In this document: piece by piece, positions 8,287-18,014 of the stretch
Layout: each line of letters opens with the position of its first letter
Numbering within the stretch: the stretch's first letter is position 1
From: Saprospiraceae bacterium
GTDB lineage: Bacteria > Bacteroidota > Bacteroidia > Chitinophagales > Saprospiraceae
NCBI GenBank assembly: GCA_016787575.1
Contig: JAEUUO010000009.1
Location: 62,001-126,000, forward strand
DNA: 64,000 bases
Direction of reading: 5' to 3'
Made by a program: the position numbers and the translations under genes
Notes under the pieces: model-generated
The model's input: only the letters and a program-made list of their open reading frames with translations
Told to the model about the DNA's origin: nothing
The model's database searches: none

Positions 8287-9792
8287 TTATTTTATCAAAA
8301 TCTTTTTAAATCCATAAAGGATTTTGCTTTTGGAATTGTAAATTCGGAACAGGTATATGCCTATGGGAAGATTTGTTTTTTCAAATACAGCACCACTCGA
8401 AATATACTTCCCTGTAAATGTAAACATATCGGCTGTTAAATCAGCTTCTTCTGATTGAATTTGCAGAATATTTTCATTTTCGATAAAAATATAATCTAAA
8501 TCATTCGCAAAGTGCTTGGTTTTAGTTGCTTCCGCTTGTTCGTAACAACCGATATCAAATGCGCTCCCTTGTGGACGCTTGCGACCATCGAGATCAACTT
8601 GTACGAGTGTAGAAACAAGATTGCTGCCTGCATTCCAAGCCGGACTGTTATTCGCCAAATGAAAGTCATTGGCTGGTGCATTTAAAAATACATTGTTGTT
8701 ATTGCTGATCAGAATGGAGTGCGCATCATGGCCCAATGCTTGCCAGTTTGCAAAATTGATGTAAGAACTCCCTTGATTGATAGTCATTTTATCGTTGAGC
8801 AGATTGTAATCTCCAAAATAATTGGTACAACTGCTTTCAATATCCAAACTTCCTTTTGGGGAAGCACTGAGTAAGATATTATTCATTACAAATAAACTAT
8901 CACTTTCTATAGCAAGTATGGCCCATTGAGAACCTGCAGGAACCAGGACAGTATTGTTAAATACTTTTACGTGATTGCAGCCAGTAGCGGCATCTCCATG
9001 AAATAAGGTAATACCATTTCCCCCATTTCCCGATCCATTGTTGTAGAGTAGATTATTATAAACCTCACTGTAATATATCCCTTGCAGATTGAGTCCGATG
9101 CGATTGTTGTAACAATAGTTGTTATAAATTTTAACATCAATGGAAATACCGGGTGCCCCACTGCTTAAATCCGGATTAAGTTGGATACCGGCTGCCTTAT
9201 TGTTATAACACTGGTTGTATCGAATGATAACCCGATCGCTGTTGTTTGACACATAAATTCCATGTTCGCCGTAAGAGCGTTTACAAATATTATTTTCGGC
9301 AAGAAAATCGTCGGTGTATCCGGTAAAAATGCCCCGGTAACAACTATCAACAGTACAATTACGCACGGTGATGTGATTGGCAAGAACGGCACGAATGCCA
9401 TCTTCTCCAGATCCACTCGCGTCAGCAATTGCATATACTTTAAAACCATTGACTTCGATGTAATCGCTGCCTTCTACATTCAAACCATCAAAGCCCCGTC
9501 CACAGGTTTGGTTAATCACTACGGCATTGCCCATAGCAAAATAGACAATCTCTTTGCCGGGACTGCCGCTGGCTTTATAAAAGTGATCAAAGCCCTTATA
9601 AAAACCATTGTAAACCAAAATACTGTCACCAGCCTTTGCTTTATTGGTAGCAGTCTGGATGGTTTTATAAGCCATTGCAAAACTCAAACCGGAATTGGCA
9701 TCATTGCCATCGGGTTTTACGTGGTAGTTAATGGCAAGCAGTGGGTTAGTAAAAAGACAGGCAGCAAACAAAAAGTAAAGCAGGTATTTCAT
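8287..9792 (-). CDS. Secreted right-handed beta-helix protein, probable T9SS cargo
   Basis: I take the ATG at 9792, which gives a signal peptide (MKYLLYFLFAACLFTNPLLA); the longer frame adds 30 residues without a signal. The mature part starts with YHVKPDGNDANSG and YKTIQTATNKAKAGDSI, the DUF1565/parallel-beta-helix opening. About ten PbH1-like coils follow, rich in N-ladders such as VKIYNNYCYNNRIGLNLQG and SEVYNNLLYNNG. The C-terminal 75 residues (NENILQIQSEEADLTADMF to GFKKILIK) resemble a T9SS sorting domain. Such proteins often bind or cleave polysaccharide, but no lyase residues are recognisable. The long antisense frame over its N-terminal part is a shadow. Confidence 0.8.
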   Translation of the reverse strand: MKYLLYFLFAACLFTNPLLAINYHVKPDGNDANSGLSFAMAYKTIQTATNKAKAGDSILVYNGFYKGFDHFYKASGSPGKEIVYFAMGNAVVINQTCGRGFDGLNVEGSDYIEVNGFKVYAIADASGSGEDGIRAVLANHITVRNCTVDSCYRGIFTGYTDDFLAENNICKRSYGEHGIYVSNNSDRVIIRYNQCYNNKAAGIQLNPDLSSGAPGISIDVKIYNNYCYNNRIGLNLQGIYYSEVYNNLLYNNGSGNGGNGITLFHGDAATGCNHVKVFNNTVLVPAGSQWAILAIESDSLFVMNNILLSASPKGSLDIESSCTNYFGDYNLLNDKMTINQGSSYINFANWQALGHDAHSILISNNNNVFLNAPANDFHLANNSPAWNAGSNLVSTLVQVDLDGRKRPQGSAFDIGCYEQAEATKTKHFANDLDYIFIENENILQIQSEEADLTADMFTFTGKYISSGAVFEKTNLPIGIYLFRIYNSKSKILYGFKKILIK

Positions 9793-10100
9793 TGTTGGAA
9801 ATTTGATTTGCAAGATAAGGATCCAAAGTGAAATTATTTTCAAGATTTTACCGGCGGGAGTATGTAATGAGCCCATGTCCAATTTTTATTCTATTCAAAT
9901 TGAACTTAGAAAATTCAATAAATTTCTGCATGCATAAGTCAAGCCAGGCAAGCATGCCGTTTATTTTTTAATTTAAATAAAAACCGGCATTGTTTAAATA
10001 AAAATAGCATTGGAAATAAATGGACTTAAGCGATTGACAGAATTGAAATGATATCAATTTAATTAGTTAATTATTTCTCTAAAGAATTTAAAATATTACA
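9793..10100. other. Gene-free stretch upstream of the first conserved leader
   Basis: No reading frame of coding quality is visible. There is an imperfect hairpin at 9954-9990 (ATGCCG pairing with CGGCAT around an AT-rich centre), which could end transcription from either side. The conserved leader begins immediately after this stretch. Confidence 0.4.
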
Positions 10101-10300
10101 ATTTTCCAGATATGTTAAAATTTTAATTTTTAATAAAATAATTGCAAAAAAGTTTGGAAAGTCATTTTTTTTTTATATAACTTTGTATAAGCAGTTCAGT
10201 CTGGAGAATTATTGACCAAGAACTCGTCCATTTTTCAATTTCAATATTTTTAAGTCAGATTATTTTTATTGCCTAAAGGATTATTTCTTTTAGGGGTGTG
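10101..10300 (+). promoter_or_regulatory. Conserved promoter-leader element, copy 1
   Basis: This 200-nt stretch aligns with 30010-30209 at a nearly constant offset of 19909 nt; by hand about three quarters of positions match over the first 190. It holds a TTTG -33 box at 10153-10156, 21 nt of spacer containing a T10 run (10165-10174), and a TAACTTTG -7 box at 10178-10185. Both boxes fit the Bacteroidota consensus. A conserved block TTTTTCAATTTCAATATT starts at 10231. A 9-bp hairpin CCTAAAGGA/TCTTTTAGG (one G-U pair) lies at 10272-10294. The downstream ATG is at 10388, so the transcript would have a leader of about 195 nt. It could be a regulated leader or a small RNA ending after the hairpin. 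Confidence 0.7.
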
Positions 10301-10360
10301 GGCTATTTTGCTTATTTTATATAATTATAAGCTAGACTAATCAGCTAACATGAGATATTT

Positions 10361-10387
10361 ATTCTATAACCCTTTAAAATATAGAAT
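10361..10387 (+). promoter_or_regulatory. Hairpin abutting the start codon of the 10388 gene
   Basis: ATTCTATA (10361-10368) pairs with TATAGAAT (10380-10387) across an 11-nt loop and ends right at the ATG. Its position suggests that it could shape access to the start codon, but an AT-only stem of 8 bp is weak and may be chance. Confidence 0.35.
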
Positions 10388-11140
10388 ATGAAAAAATTAA
10401 TTTATTTCTTTATCTTAGCATGTATGTTAACTAGTATTATTGCATGTGACAAAATACCTTTGACTAATATTCAAGAAAATTTAGACTTAACCCAAAGGGA
10501 TGATAATGATTATTGTGTTGACACGAGTGATTGTGTAAAAGCGCAGGTTGCTGATACACAATTTATTTATGTTGCAGGATATTCACCATGTGAAATTTAT
10601 GCAATCTATGATTTATGGGAATGCAAAACACTTAGCGGAGTTGTTTATAAGTATGCGATAACTAATTTTAAAGTTGAGTTAATTTCGAACGGTTGTGATT
10701 CTTTATTAGATCGATGGGATTCTTTAAGAGTTGTCAATGATTTTGGAACCTTAACCTATGAAATGGATGTATTTTATGCAGCTGCAAAATCGTCTTTAGA
10801 AAATTATTTAGTTGGACAATTTTTTGCTAATCCAACAAACAGGTTAAGACACCCTTGTGGTGGAGGTCCGAGTCAATTATTTATTAGTGAGTTTTATTCA
10901 GCTTTATGTTATATCTGGTGCACTTATGAATATGGCAACCCTCCATTAACTTCTTTAAGCCAATTGGTTTGTGGTGATGCTTGTTGTAAAAAGGAGGTAA
11001 ACTGGTGTTGGAATGGCACTGGTGTAACCAAAGGGACACCATCATATACAGATTATGGCAGTTGTGCAGATAATACAATTGAACCTTGTTATGGTGGAAC
11101 AACTACTGGGAATTGTGATGACCATGATTGTGAACCTTAA
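10388..11140 (+). CDS. Cysteine-rich lipoprotein, function unknown
   Basis: The 250-residue product starts MKKLIYFFILACMLTSIIAC. The Cys at about residue 20 in a TSIIAC lipobox points to a lipoprotein. The mature part has many Cys residues, most in the last 60 residues (VCGDACCKKEVNWCW, GSCADNTIEPCYGG, a final DDHDCEP). This suggests disulfide bonds or metal binding outside the cytoplasm. I do not recognise the family. It is the first gene behind conserved leader copy 1, and the next gene begins 37 nt later on the same strand. Confidence 0.75.
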   Translation: MKKLIYFFILACMLTSIIACDKIPLTNIQENLDLTQRDDNDYCVDTSDCVKAQVADTQFIYVAGYSPCEIYAIYDLWECKTLSGVVYKYAITNFKVELISNGCDSLLDRWDSLRVVNDFGTLTYEMDVFYAAAKSSLENYLVGQFFANPTNRLRHPCGGGPSQLFISEFYSALCYIWCTYEYGNPPLTSLSQLVCGDACCKKEVNWCWNGTGVTKGTPSYTDYGSCADNTIEPCYGGTTTGNCDDHDCEP

Positions 11141-11177
11141 TAATTTTTATAGATTATTTTATTTTTAATACAATAAT

Positions 11178-12794
11178 ATGTTGAAGTATAAATTAGGAAT
11201 ACTATTATTGACATTATTCGAAGTTAATATATTATCACAAATTGACCCAAAAGGTGATATTTTTATTACTAAACAGCCTATATGGTCACATGTCACGTTT
11301 GACACATCTGCAGTTGGTTACAAGAGTAGGACAGGAATGGACTATTGTCATACATTGGTTGATGCAAGGCAACTTATTTGGAATGATAAAATATTAAATG
11401 TACATCATAATGATTTTGACGCACATGAAGGCGCATATATTGAGCAGTTGGATTTGAAAGACGGAAAATTAATCTGGAGCAAGGCATTTGATTTAAGATC
11501 CAATAGTAAACGGGAGAGAGTTTGTAATTATTATTTAAATCAAAATTCCCAAATTGAACTACTATTATCGCAATCTATATCAGACAAGCTGGATCCACCT
11601 TTTAATACATGGAGTATTGGAAATTTAGCTATTCGAAAATTTGATTTTTTTTCTGGAGATGAACTTTATTCGTATCATGCACCAACAGATGATTCTACTT
11701 TTGTTGAATATCAATATATTTTTGATACACCACTTATGTTTAGGAATTTCAAAAATGAAATCTTTTATATTACAGCTGGGTTTGACTTTGTAAATTTGGA
11801 ATTTGGATTTACAAAATATATCATGGATACTTTGGGAAAAAAAATAAGAATAGAAGATGGACCAAGAGTAAAAGCAAAGTATGGAATTAATAATAGTTCT
11901 GAGGATTTTCCAAGAAGGTTATATGGTTTTTCAGATACGTTGATCAGGATGTATCATACATACAAAAATCCTAAATATGTGTCGGGGGATTCGATGGAAT
12001 TGTTTTTTGAAATTTTTGATAATGAATTTAATTTAATTAGAAGATTTGATGTTGCAGATAAAGTTTCTAAAATAAAAGAGTATCAAATTAGCTCTTTGAA
12101 AAATCAGCACTTAGGAATCTATGGAGTGGAATACACTTCAGGATTTCATCCAAGAGAACATTTATTTGTGTTCGATTATTATGGTAATTTAATAGAAGAG
12201 ATCATTTATCCTCATCGCAGAAATGAAGAGAATGGGATTTTTTTAGGCATGACTAAGCTAAAACATGAACCAGGAATCATTTTTGTAAATATGGATAAAC
12301 TGGATATAGATGATCCAAAATTATTATTTTATAAATCAGATGGGAAAGGAAATATTGAATTGTTGCAGAAAATAAGGCTCAAAGATTCATATGCTTTAGT
12401 TATTGGGGCCTATTTAGAAGAATTAGAAAGTAGTAAGATATTATTTAGTGGCTTGTATCGCCAGTTGACTTTGAGTGGAACGACATATACAACCACGGAA
12501 CGATTTATTACAAGTTTGTGGGATTTTGATTTAGGAACCAATTCTGATGGGCCAAAGAAGCAATCTGCTGAAATTAAATTTTCTCCAAATCCGGCAGGTT
12601 TGCAATTTCAAATTGAGGGCGATATTCCAGTCAATTCTACTTATGAAATATATGGAATGAATGGACATCTTCTAAACCAGGGATTTATTTCAACTGCTAT
12701 ATCTCTTAGTGGAATTCCAGCAGGTTTATTGAATGTGTTGATTATTTCTGAAGATGGAACTTTAATTTATTCAGGTAAATTAATTAAGCAATAA
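11178..12794 (+). CDS. Large secreted protein with T9SS type A sorting domain
   Basis: A signal peptide (MLKYKLGILLLTLFEVNILSQ) is followed by about 430 residues rich in beta strands with aromatic and acidic turns (LIWSKAFDLRSNSK, GIYGVEYTSG, LLFYKSDGKGNIELLQKI). The pattern suggests a beta-propeller of PQQ-like or kelch-like type, although no repeat is clean enough to name. The C-terminal 75 residues contain KFSPNPAGLQFQIEGD, TYEIYGMNGHLL and ISGIPAGLLNVLI-like strands, which fit a T9SS type A sorting domain. It is the second gene of the operon at 10388-14648; the next gene starts 13 nt later. Confidence 0.75.
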   Translation: MLKYKLGILLLTLFEVNILSQIDPKGDIFITKQPIWSHVTFDTSAVGYKSRTGMDYCHTLVDARQLIWNDKILNVHHNDFDAHEGAYIEQLDLKDGKLIWSKAFDLRSNSKRERVCNYYLNQNSQIELLLSQSISDKLDPPFNTWSIGNLAIRKFDFFSGDELYSYHAPTDDSTFVEYQYIFDTPLMFRNFKNEIFYITAGFDFVNLEFGFTKYIMDTLGKKIRIEDGPRVKAKYGINNSSEDFPRRLYGFSDTLIRMYHTYKNPKYVSGDSMELFFEIFDNEFNLIRRFDVADKVSKIKEYQISSLKNQHLGIYGVEYTSGFHPREHLFVFDYYGNLIEEIIYPHRRNEENGIFLGMTKLKHEPGIIFVNMDKLDIDDPKLLFYKSDGKGNIELLQKIRLKDSYALVIGAYLEELESSKILFSGLYRQLTLSGTTYTTTERFITSLWDFDLGTNSDGPKKQSAEIKFSPNPAGLQFQIEGDIPVNSTYEIYGMNGHLLNQGFISTAISLSGIPAGLLNVLIISEDGTLIYSGKLIKQ

Positions 12795-12806
12795 TTTAAA
12801 TAGTCT

Positions 12807-13664
12807 ATGAGTATTCTATTAAAAGGACTTTTTATTAATTTTTTATTATTTGTAATTAATAATAGTGAAATTATAGCTCAAAATATACTGAATGGAGATT
12901 TTGAAAAACACAGTTATACAACTTGTAGTTATAATCTACAGGATAATAGTTTTAATTTAGCAATGCAGCATGTATATGCTTTTGGTAAAACCTGGTATAA
13001 TAGAGTATTTGTAGGAGAAATAGATATTCAAACAAAAGACTGTTATGTTAACCCCCAACACGGTGATTGGTGTATCGGTTTATCAAGTGAATATAATACC
13101 TATAAAACGTCTGATGCCATTGCATTAGAGTTAGATAATAACTTGATACCAGGACAGGAATATGAGTTAAAATTCTATTTGTTTGGCAATACAAGTTTTA
13201 ATGATTCCATTTCACCAGTAATCATAGGAATTTCAAATCAAAATAATGCATTAGGTACAATATTAGATACAATTCCGTCTAAAGCTAAGGTATGGGAGGA
13301 ACATACTATTCAATTTGTTGCCGATAAGCTCGCTAGATATATTACAGTTAAGAACCAACCTGGTACCCGTGCCTGGAATCAAATAGATCATTTTACAATT
13401 CGTTTGATTTCAGATGTCCATAATCTAACTTTAACAAATCAGACTTTTGCACTTTATCCAAACCCTGTGCAGAATTTGGTTCAAATTAAAACCAGTTTGC
13501 CATATATTAAAATTAAAGACTTAGTACTTCGAAATGCATTAGGACAAATAGAAGGACATTATCAAAATTTTCCAATTGATTTAAATAACTACTGTCCAGG
13601 AATATATTTTATAGAGTTTGATATGAATGGTAGGCGAGCAACGTATAAAGTTTTAAAACAATAA
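12807..13664 (+). CDS. Secreted beta-sandwich (carbohydrate-binding-like) protein with T9SS sorting domain
   Basis: The 285-residue protein has a signal peptide (LFINFLLFVINNSEIIA). A domain follows that opens NILNGDFEKHS and continues with GQEYELKFYLFGNTS and YITVKNQPGTRAWNQIDHFTIRLI. This is the layout of jelly-roll carbohydrate-binding or DUF642-like modules. The last 70 residues hold FALYPNPVQNLVQIKT and GIYFIEFDMNGRRATYKVLKQ, a clear T9SS type A sorting domain. It sits between two other secreted-protein genes of the operon. The ligand is unknown. Confidence 0.8.
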   Translation: MSILLKGLFINFLLFVINNSEIIAQNILNGDFEKHSYTTCSYNLQDNSFNLAMQHVYAFGKTWYNRVFVGEIDIQTKDCYVNPQHGDWCIGLSSEYNTYKTSDAIALELDNNLIPGQEYELKFYLFGNTSFNDSISPVIIGISNQNNALGTILDTIPSKAKVWEEHTIQFVADKLARYITVKNQPGTRAWNQIDHFTIRLISDVHNLTLTNQTFALYPNPVQNLVQIKTSLPYIKIKDLVLRNALGQIEGHYQNFPIDLNNYCPGIYFIEFDMNGRRATYKVLKQ

Positions 13665-13673
13665 CGGTAATAA

Positions 13674-14648
13674 TTGAGAAGCTATAGTTTTAAATTAGTT
13701 TTATTTATCTGCCAGTTAGCTCTTGTTTCTTGCTGTTTTCTCGGACAAATAGTTTCGCAGGCAATATGGTTACCAGCTAAGGCACCCAATGTCTCTGAGG
13801 AAGACTACAGCATGCATTGTATTTTAATCAAAGCTGGATTTAAAGAACTCGAACTCAATGAAAAAAGATATACACTAAATAATATTGCCGCTAGTTATGC
13901 TAAGTTAAGCAGTCCCAGTGATACCGTGTTTAAATATTTAAATCTAGGATTGGTACACTTCCCACATGATGAATGTTTGACATTGTTTGATAGTATTGAG
14001 CATAATTCTTTTGTTAAATCAGTTGAAAACACGTATTCAACAAGTAGTTCCTCAAAATGGAAACAAGTAAAGCTATTTTGTGACAGCATACTTTCAAGTT
14101 ATAATCGAGAAGTTCAAGAACTGTTACTTGCGATGGAAGATGATGATCAAAAAATACGCGATCGGCTAGACGATATGTATGGATCCAGACAATTTGATCC
14201 TTCGAATCATGCTGCAATGAAATTATGGGATATACAGGAGAAAAAGGATTCCTTGAATCAATTGAAACTGGATCGTATTGTAAATAATTTTGGATTTCCT
14301 GGCAAGAGTTTAGTAGGAAGCAAATTAAGTAATGTAGCGATTTCTATAATTTTACATGGTAATTTAGAATTTCAAGAAAAATATTTAGAGATTGTAAAAA
14401 AGTTTATTGAATTGAATGAGTTGGACAAAGCGAATTATCCCTATTTGATGGACAGAATTTTAATGGGTAAAGGACAAAAGCAAATGTATGGAACTCAATT
14501 TAGTTATGATGAAAAGCTTAAAAAAGTGAGCTTGTATCCGATAGAAGATCCAATTCGTATTGATGAACGAAGAGCAGCATACCACCTACTGCCACTTAAA
14601 TACGATATAGAATTTTACAATAGCATTTATGAGAGATTTGGTAAGTAG
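13674..14648 (+). CDS. Secreted protein of unknown family (TTG start)
   Basis: I keep the TTG at 13674 as start. It is 9 nt after the preceding stop and yields a signal-like stretch (SFKLVLFICQLALVSCCFLGQ); the next ATG would remove it. The 324-residue product is helical and charged, with KRYTLNNIAASYAKLSS, EVQELLLAMEDDDQKIRDRLDDM and LEIVKKFIELNELDKANYPYLMDRI. A short conserved-looking tail RRAAYHLLPLKYDIEFYNSIYERF follows. No T9SS domain is present. Similar helical proteins in Bacteroidota carry the unnamed DUF6624-like pattern (LDRIxxxFGFPG), which fits LDRIVNNFGFPGKSLVG here. It is the last gene of the operon. Confidence 0.65.
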   Translation: MRSYSFKLVLFICQLALVSCCFLGQIVSQAIWLPAKAPNVSEEDYSMHCILIKAGFKELELNEKRYTLNNIAASYAKLSSPSDTVFKYLNLGLVHFPHDECLTLFDSIEHNSFVKSVENTYSTSSSSKWKQVKLFCDSILSSYNREVQELLLAMEDDDQKIRDRLDDMYGSRQFDPSNHAAMKLWDIQEKKDSLNQLKLDRIVNNFGFPGKSLVGSKLSNVAISIILHGNLEFQEKYLEIVKKFIELNELDKANYPYLMDRILMGKGQKQMYGTQFSYDEKLKKVSLYPIEDPIRIDERRAAYHLLPLKYDIEFYNSIYERFGK

Positions 14649-14717
14649 TTGTATTTTGAAGTTGTAGAGAAAAGTTTAATCATGTTTTATTGAATATTTT
14701 TTAACTAAATGATTCTT

Positions 14718-14936
14718 TTAAACTGATTTTAAGTCTGAGGATTTGTTTTTTATTAGTATTCCAGAAAGGCTTTTAACTTTAGGAGCAATCTCCACCTGTT
14801 GTGTTCTATAATTATTTGTAATGTGTTCCAAATAGAATTCAATTAATTTAGAAAGGCTGGTAATTCTTTTTCTTGCATAGGATTTAGCTTTCTCAATGAC
14901 TTTTACATCCAGGCTTAATGTTAATTTAATCTTCAT
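14718..14936 (-). CDS. Orphan DUF6364-like ribbon-helix-helix antitoxin-type protein
   Basis: A 72-residue protein MKIKLTLSLDVKVIEKAKSY followed by KRITSLSKLIEFYLEHIT is the DUF6364-type ribbon-helix-helix antitoxin. A conserved VKSLSGIL stretch is near residue 54. Family members are usually about 80-85 residues with a charged C-terminal extension and precede a PIN-domain toxin gene. Here the protein stops early, and only 69 nt separate it from the convergent neighbour, so there is no room for a toxin. It may be a decaying remnant or a stand-alone regulator. Confidence 0.65.
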   Translation of the reverse strand: MKIKLTLSLDVKVIEKAKSYARKRITSLSKLIEFYLEHITNNYRTQQVEIAPKVKSLSGILIKNKSSDLKSV

Positions 14937-15040
14937 AAATTCTATTGGTTTCCTTGCAAAATTGCAGGATTAAATGCAATTCATCAATTATTTCTCCATT
15001 CCCTTTTTTCTAACGACTTTTGTGTTCTTTAATTCAAAGC

Positions 15041-17998
15041 ATGTTTAAATTAAGTTGCTTGGTCCTGTTAGGACTGCTGGTTTTTCAAGTTCAGGCTCAA
15101 ATTAGTTTTCCGGTTAATGGAGTGAGACTTCCTGAAAATCGAATTGTTTTAATACAAAATGCCATGTTGCATCCCGACACTTCAACAAAGGCTTATTTGG
15201 GTGAGATTCTGATTAAAAATGAATGGATCTTAGAAATTGGGCCTACCGTCAATCATCCGGAAGATGCTGTTCGTTTTAATTTCCAAGGCAAACATGTTTA
15301 CCCTTCATTTATCGATCCGATAAGTGACTATGGCATGGGCGAAGTCAAACGCAGTCCATCCAGAAACAATATGTTGAGCTCTAAGGAAGGTGCTTTTTCA
15401 TGGAACGAAGCCTTGCGTTCTGAGCTAAAAGCATCCGAACTCTTTGTTTATAAGGATGATCAAGCTTCAAAATTACGCGAAGCGGGCTATGGGATTGTTC
15501 AAACCCATATCCCTGATGGAATTTCAAGAGGAACTGCTTGTATCGTTAGTTTAAAACAAGCCAACGAACATGAATTAATCCTTATTCCTGAATCAGCCCA
15601 TTGTTTGAGTTTTAATAAAGGAAGCTCAAGTCAGGATTATCCAAATTCCTTAATGGGCTCAATCGCTTTAATACGACAAGCCTACTTGGATGGATTAAAT
15701 TATAAATTGGCCATCCAACCCAAGGAAACTAATTTAAGTATTGAGGCATGGAACCAAATACAGCAGCTGAATCAGTTATTTATTTGTAGCAATCCACTGG
15801 ATCTGTTACGGGCACAAAAAATTGCACGGGAGTTTCATGTAAAATATCAAATTCTGGGAAGCGGGAAAGAGTATCAAATTCTGGAAACACTGAAAAGCGA
15901 TTCATTGCGCCTCATTCTTCCGGTGAATTTTCCACCGGTTTACAATGTAGAAGATCCATATGATTTATTGCGAATTGATTTATCTGATCTTAAACATTGG
16001 GAACTGGCAGCATCTAATCCCGCTTTCTTGGCAACAGCTGGTATCTCATTTGTTTTTACCGGACAAGATTTAAAAGATCGTAAAGAAATACTAACTAACG
16101 TACGTAAGGCAATCTATCGGGGATTGTCTGAGAGTCGTGCCTTGCATGCTTTAACAATGGGCCCTGCAGAATATCTAAACATACAATCCAAAGCTGGTAG
16201 CCTGGCGCCAAATAAGTACGCTAATTTTATTGTAACTGAACTTCCAATCTTTCAGGAAAAATCAAGCATTAAAGAAAATTGGATTCAGGGTATGCGTTAC
16301 AATTTTTCAAAACCAAAATCTGACAGCATCTCCGGGATGTACGAACTTCGTGTTGATCAAAGTGTATTTAGCCTAACAATAGAAGCTGATGGTGATAAAT
16401 TGGATTTCAAACTAAAATCGAAAGATTCACTTAAACTCAGCATCAATGCAAAAATTCAAGAAGGCTACCTTACTGGCAAAATGAATCGAGGCAATCCGAC
16501 TGCTGACTTGCTTTTTTCTTGTTATAAAACCATCGATGGATGGAAAGGAAATGCACAACTGGAAAATGGAATGTGGCAAGCAATGAGCATTCAAAAAATC
16601 AAATCAGAAGGCGCTATAGCCTTAAAAAAAGACAGTATCTCAAACAAATCTTTTGACAGCATTGGTGTTGTAAATTACCCCTTGGGTGCTTATGGATGGA
16701 AAACAAAACCAACTGTAAAAAACTATTTGATTAAAAATACAACGGTATGGACCAATGAAAAGGAGGGCATTCTTAAAAACATGGATGTCTTAATTCAAAA
16801 TGGCAAAATTTCAGCTCTTGCAAAGAATTTACAAGCTGCAAATGCAATTGTCATAGATGGATCAAACAAACATTTGACTGCCGGAATCATAGACGAACAT
16901 TCTCACATTGCAATCAATGGCGGTGTAAATGAGTGTTCAGAATCCAATACATCCGAAGTTCGAATCGGAGATGTTATCAATAGCGATGACATTAACATTT
17001 ACCGACAATTATCGGGTGGGGTCACTACAGCACATTTATTGCATGGTTCCTGCAATCCAATCGGCGGTCAAACAGCATTGATCAAATTGCGTTGGGGCTA
17101 TTTACCGGAACAAATGAAATTTGAAAAAGTAGATGGATTTATAAAATTTGCTTTGGGCGAGAATGTCAAACGAAGCGGCGGCAATCAGGGAGGTAGATAT
17201 CCTGATACGCGGATGGGAGTTGAGCAAGTGTATCTGGATGCATTTACACGTGCTAAAGAATACGATGCACTCCGTAAATCGGATCCAGCACATACGCGGC
17301 AAAATCTGGAACTCGATGCAATCGCTGAAATTATTAATAAAAAGCGATTTATTACCTGTCACTCGTATGTACAATCAGAGATCAATATGTTAATGAAAGT
17401 TGCCGAACAATTTAATTTCAAAGTCAACACGTTTACACACATTCTCGAAGGGTATAAAGTTGCGGATAAGCTTAAAAAACATGGAGCTGGTGCAGCTGGA
17501 TTTTCCGATTGGTGGGCTTATAAGTATGAAGTGTATGAAGCCATTCCATATAACGGTGCTTTGTTGCACGATCAAGGTGTTGTAACAGCTTTTAATTCCG
17601 ACGATGCTGAAATGGCTCGAAGACTCAATCAGGAAGCAGCCAAAGCAGTTATGTATGGCAATGTACCAGAAGAGGAAGCCTTGAAATTTGTAACCCTCAA
17701 TCCTGCAAAACTTTTGCACATAGATGACCGGGTAGGAAGTATTAAAAAAGGAAAAGATGCCGATTTGGTTTTATGGAATGAACATCCATTGTCAATAAGA
17801 GCGTCTGTTGAAAAAACCTTTGTGGATGGCATTTTGTTTTTTGATAAAGAAGCAGATTTAGTTTTACGAAACGAAATTGCAAAAGAACGAAATCGCATTG
17901 TACAAAAAATGATCAAAGCAAAAGCAGCCGGTGAAGGCAGTGAGAATTTTAGTTCGAGACCCCGTCGTTTATATCATTGCGATTCTATTGGAGAATAA
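15041..17998 (+). CDS. Secreted two-module amidohydrolase (imidazolonepropionase-like)
   Basis: The ATG at 15041 gives a signal peptide (MFKLSCLVLLGLLVFQVQAQ). The 985-residue protein has two amidohydrolase-like modules. The first (about 30-420) ends with LAPNKYANFIVTELP, but its metal motif is lost: FIDPISDYG has Ile and Asp at 94 and 96 where HxH is expected. The second (about 560-960) is intact: IIDEHSHIA with His 620 and 622, ITCHSYVQSEINML, FTHILEG and FNSDDAEMA. It ends with GSIKKGKDADLVLWNEHPL. The role is probably hydrolysis of a cyclic amide or peptide-derived substrate outside the cytoplasm. The neighbouring amidohydrolase follows 16 nt later. Confidence 0.85.
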   Translation: MFKLSCLVLLGLLVFQVQAQISFPVNGVRLPENRIVLIQNAMLHPDTSTKAYLGEILIKNEWILEIGPTVNHPEDAVRFNFQGKHVYPSFIDPISDYGMGEVKRSPSRNNMLSSKEGAFSWNEALRSELKASELFVYKDDQASKLREAGYGIVQTHIPDGISRGTACIVSLKQANEHELILIPESAHCLSFNKGSSSQDYPNSLMGSIALIRQAYLDGLNYKLAIQPKETNLSIEAWNQIQQLNQLFICSNPLDLLRAQKIAREFHVKYQILGSGKEYQILETLKSDSLRLILPVNFPPVYNVEDPYDLLRIDLSDLKHWELAASNPAFLATAGISFVFTGQDLKDRKEILTNVRKAIYRGLSESRALHALTMGPAEYLNIQSKAGSLAPNKYANFIVTELPIFQEKSSIKENWIQGMRYNFSKPKSDSISGMYELRVDQSVFSLTIEADGDKLDFKLKSKDSLKLSINAKIQEGYLTGKMNRGNPTADLLFSCYKTIDGWKGNAQLENGMWQAMSIQKIKSEGAIALKKDSISNKSFDSIGVVNYPLGAYGWKTKPTVKNYLIKNTTVWTNEKEGILKNMDVLIQNGKISALAKNLQAANAIVIDGSNKHLTAGIIDEHSHIAINGGVNECSESNTSEVRIGDVINSDDINIYRQLSGGVTTAHLLHGSCNPIGGQTALIKLRWGYLPEQMKFEKVDGFIKFALGENVKRSGGNQGGRYPDTRMGVEQVYLDAFTRAKEYDALRKSDPAHTRQNLELDAIAEIINKKRFITCHSYVQSEINMLMKVAEQFNFKVNTFTHILEGYKVADKLKKHGAGAAGFSDWWAYKYEVYEAIPYNGALLHDQGVVTAFNSDDAEMARRLNQEAAKAVMYGNVPEEEALKFVTLNPAKLLHIDDRVGSIKKGKDADLVLWNEHPLSIRASVEKTFVDGILFFDKEADLVLRNEIAKERNRIVQKMIKAKAAGEGSENFSSRPRRLYHCDSIGE

Positions 17999-18014
17999 TA
18001 TTATTAAATCAATT

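Noticed and set aside
9262-9831. A 189-codon plus-strand frame antisense to the beta-helix gene
   Set aside because: It is the antisense shadow of a well-supported beta-helix protein with a signal peptide; its own translation has no domain or signal features.
17102-17916. Several 60-110-codon frames opposite the amidohydrolase gene
   Set aside because: All are shadows of the strongly supported 15041-17998 gene; none has a signal peptide or known motif.
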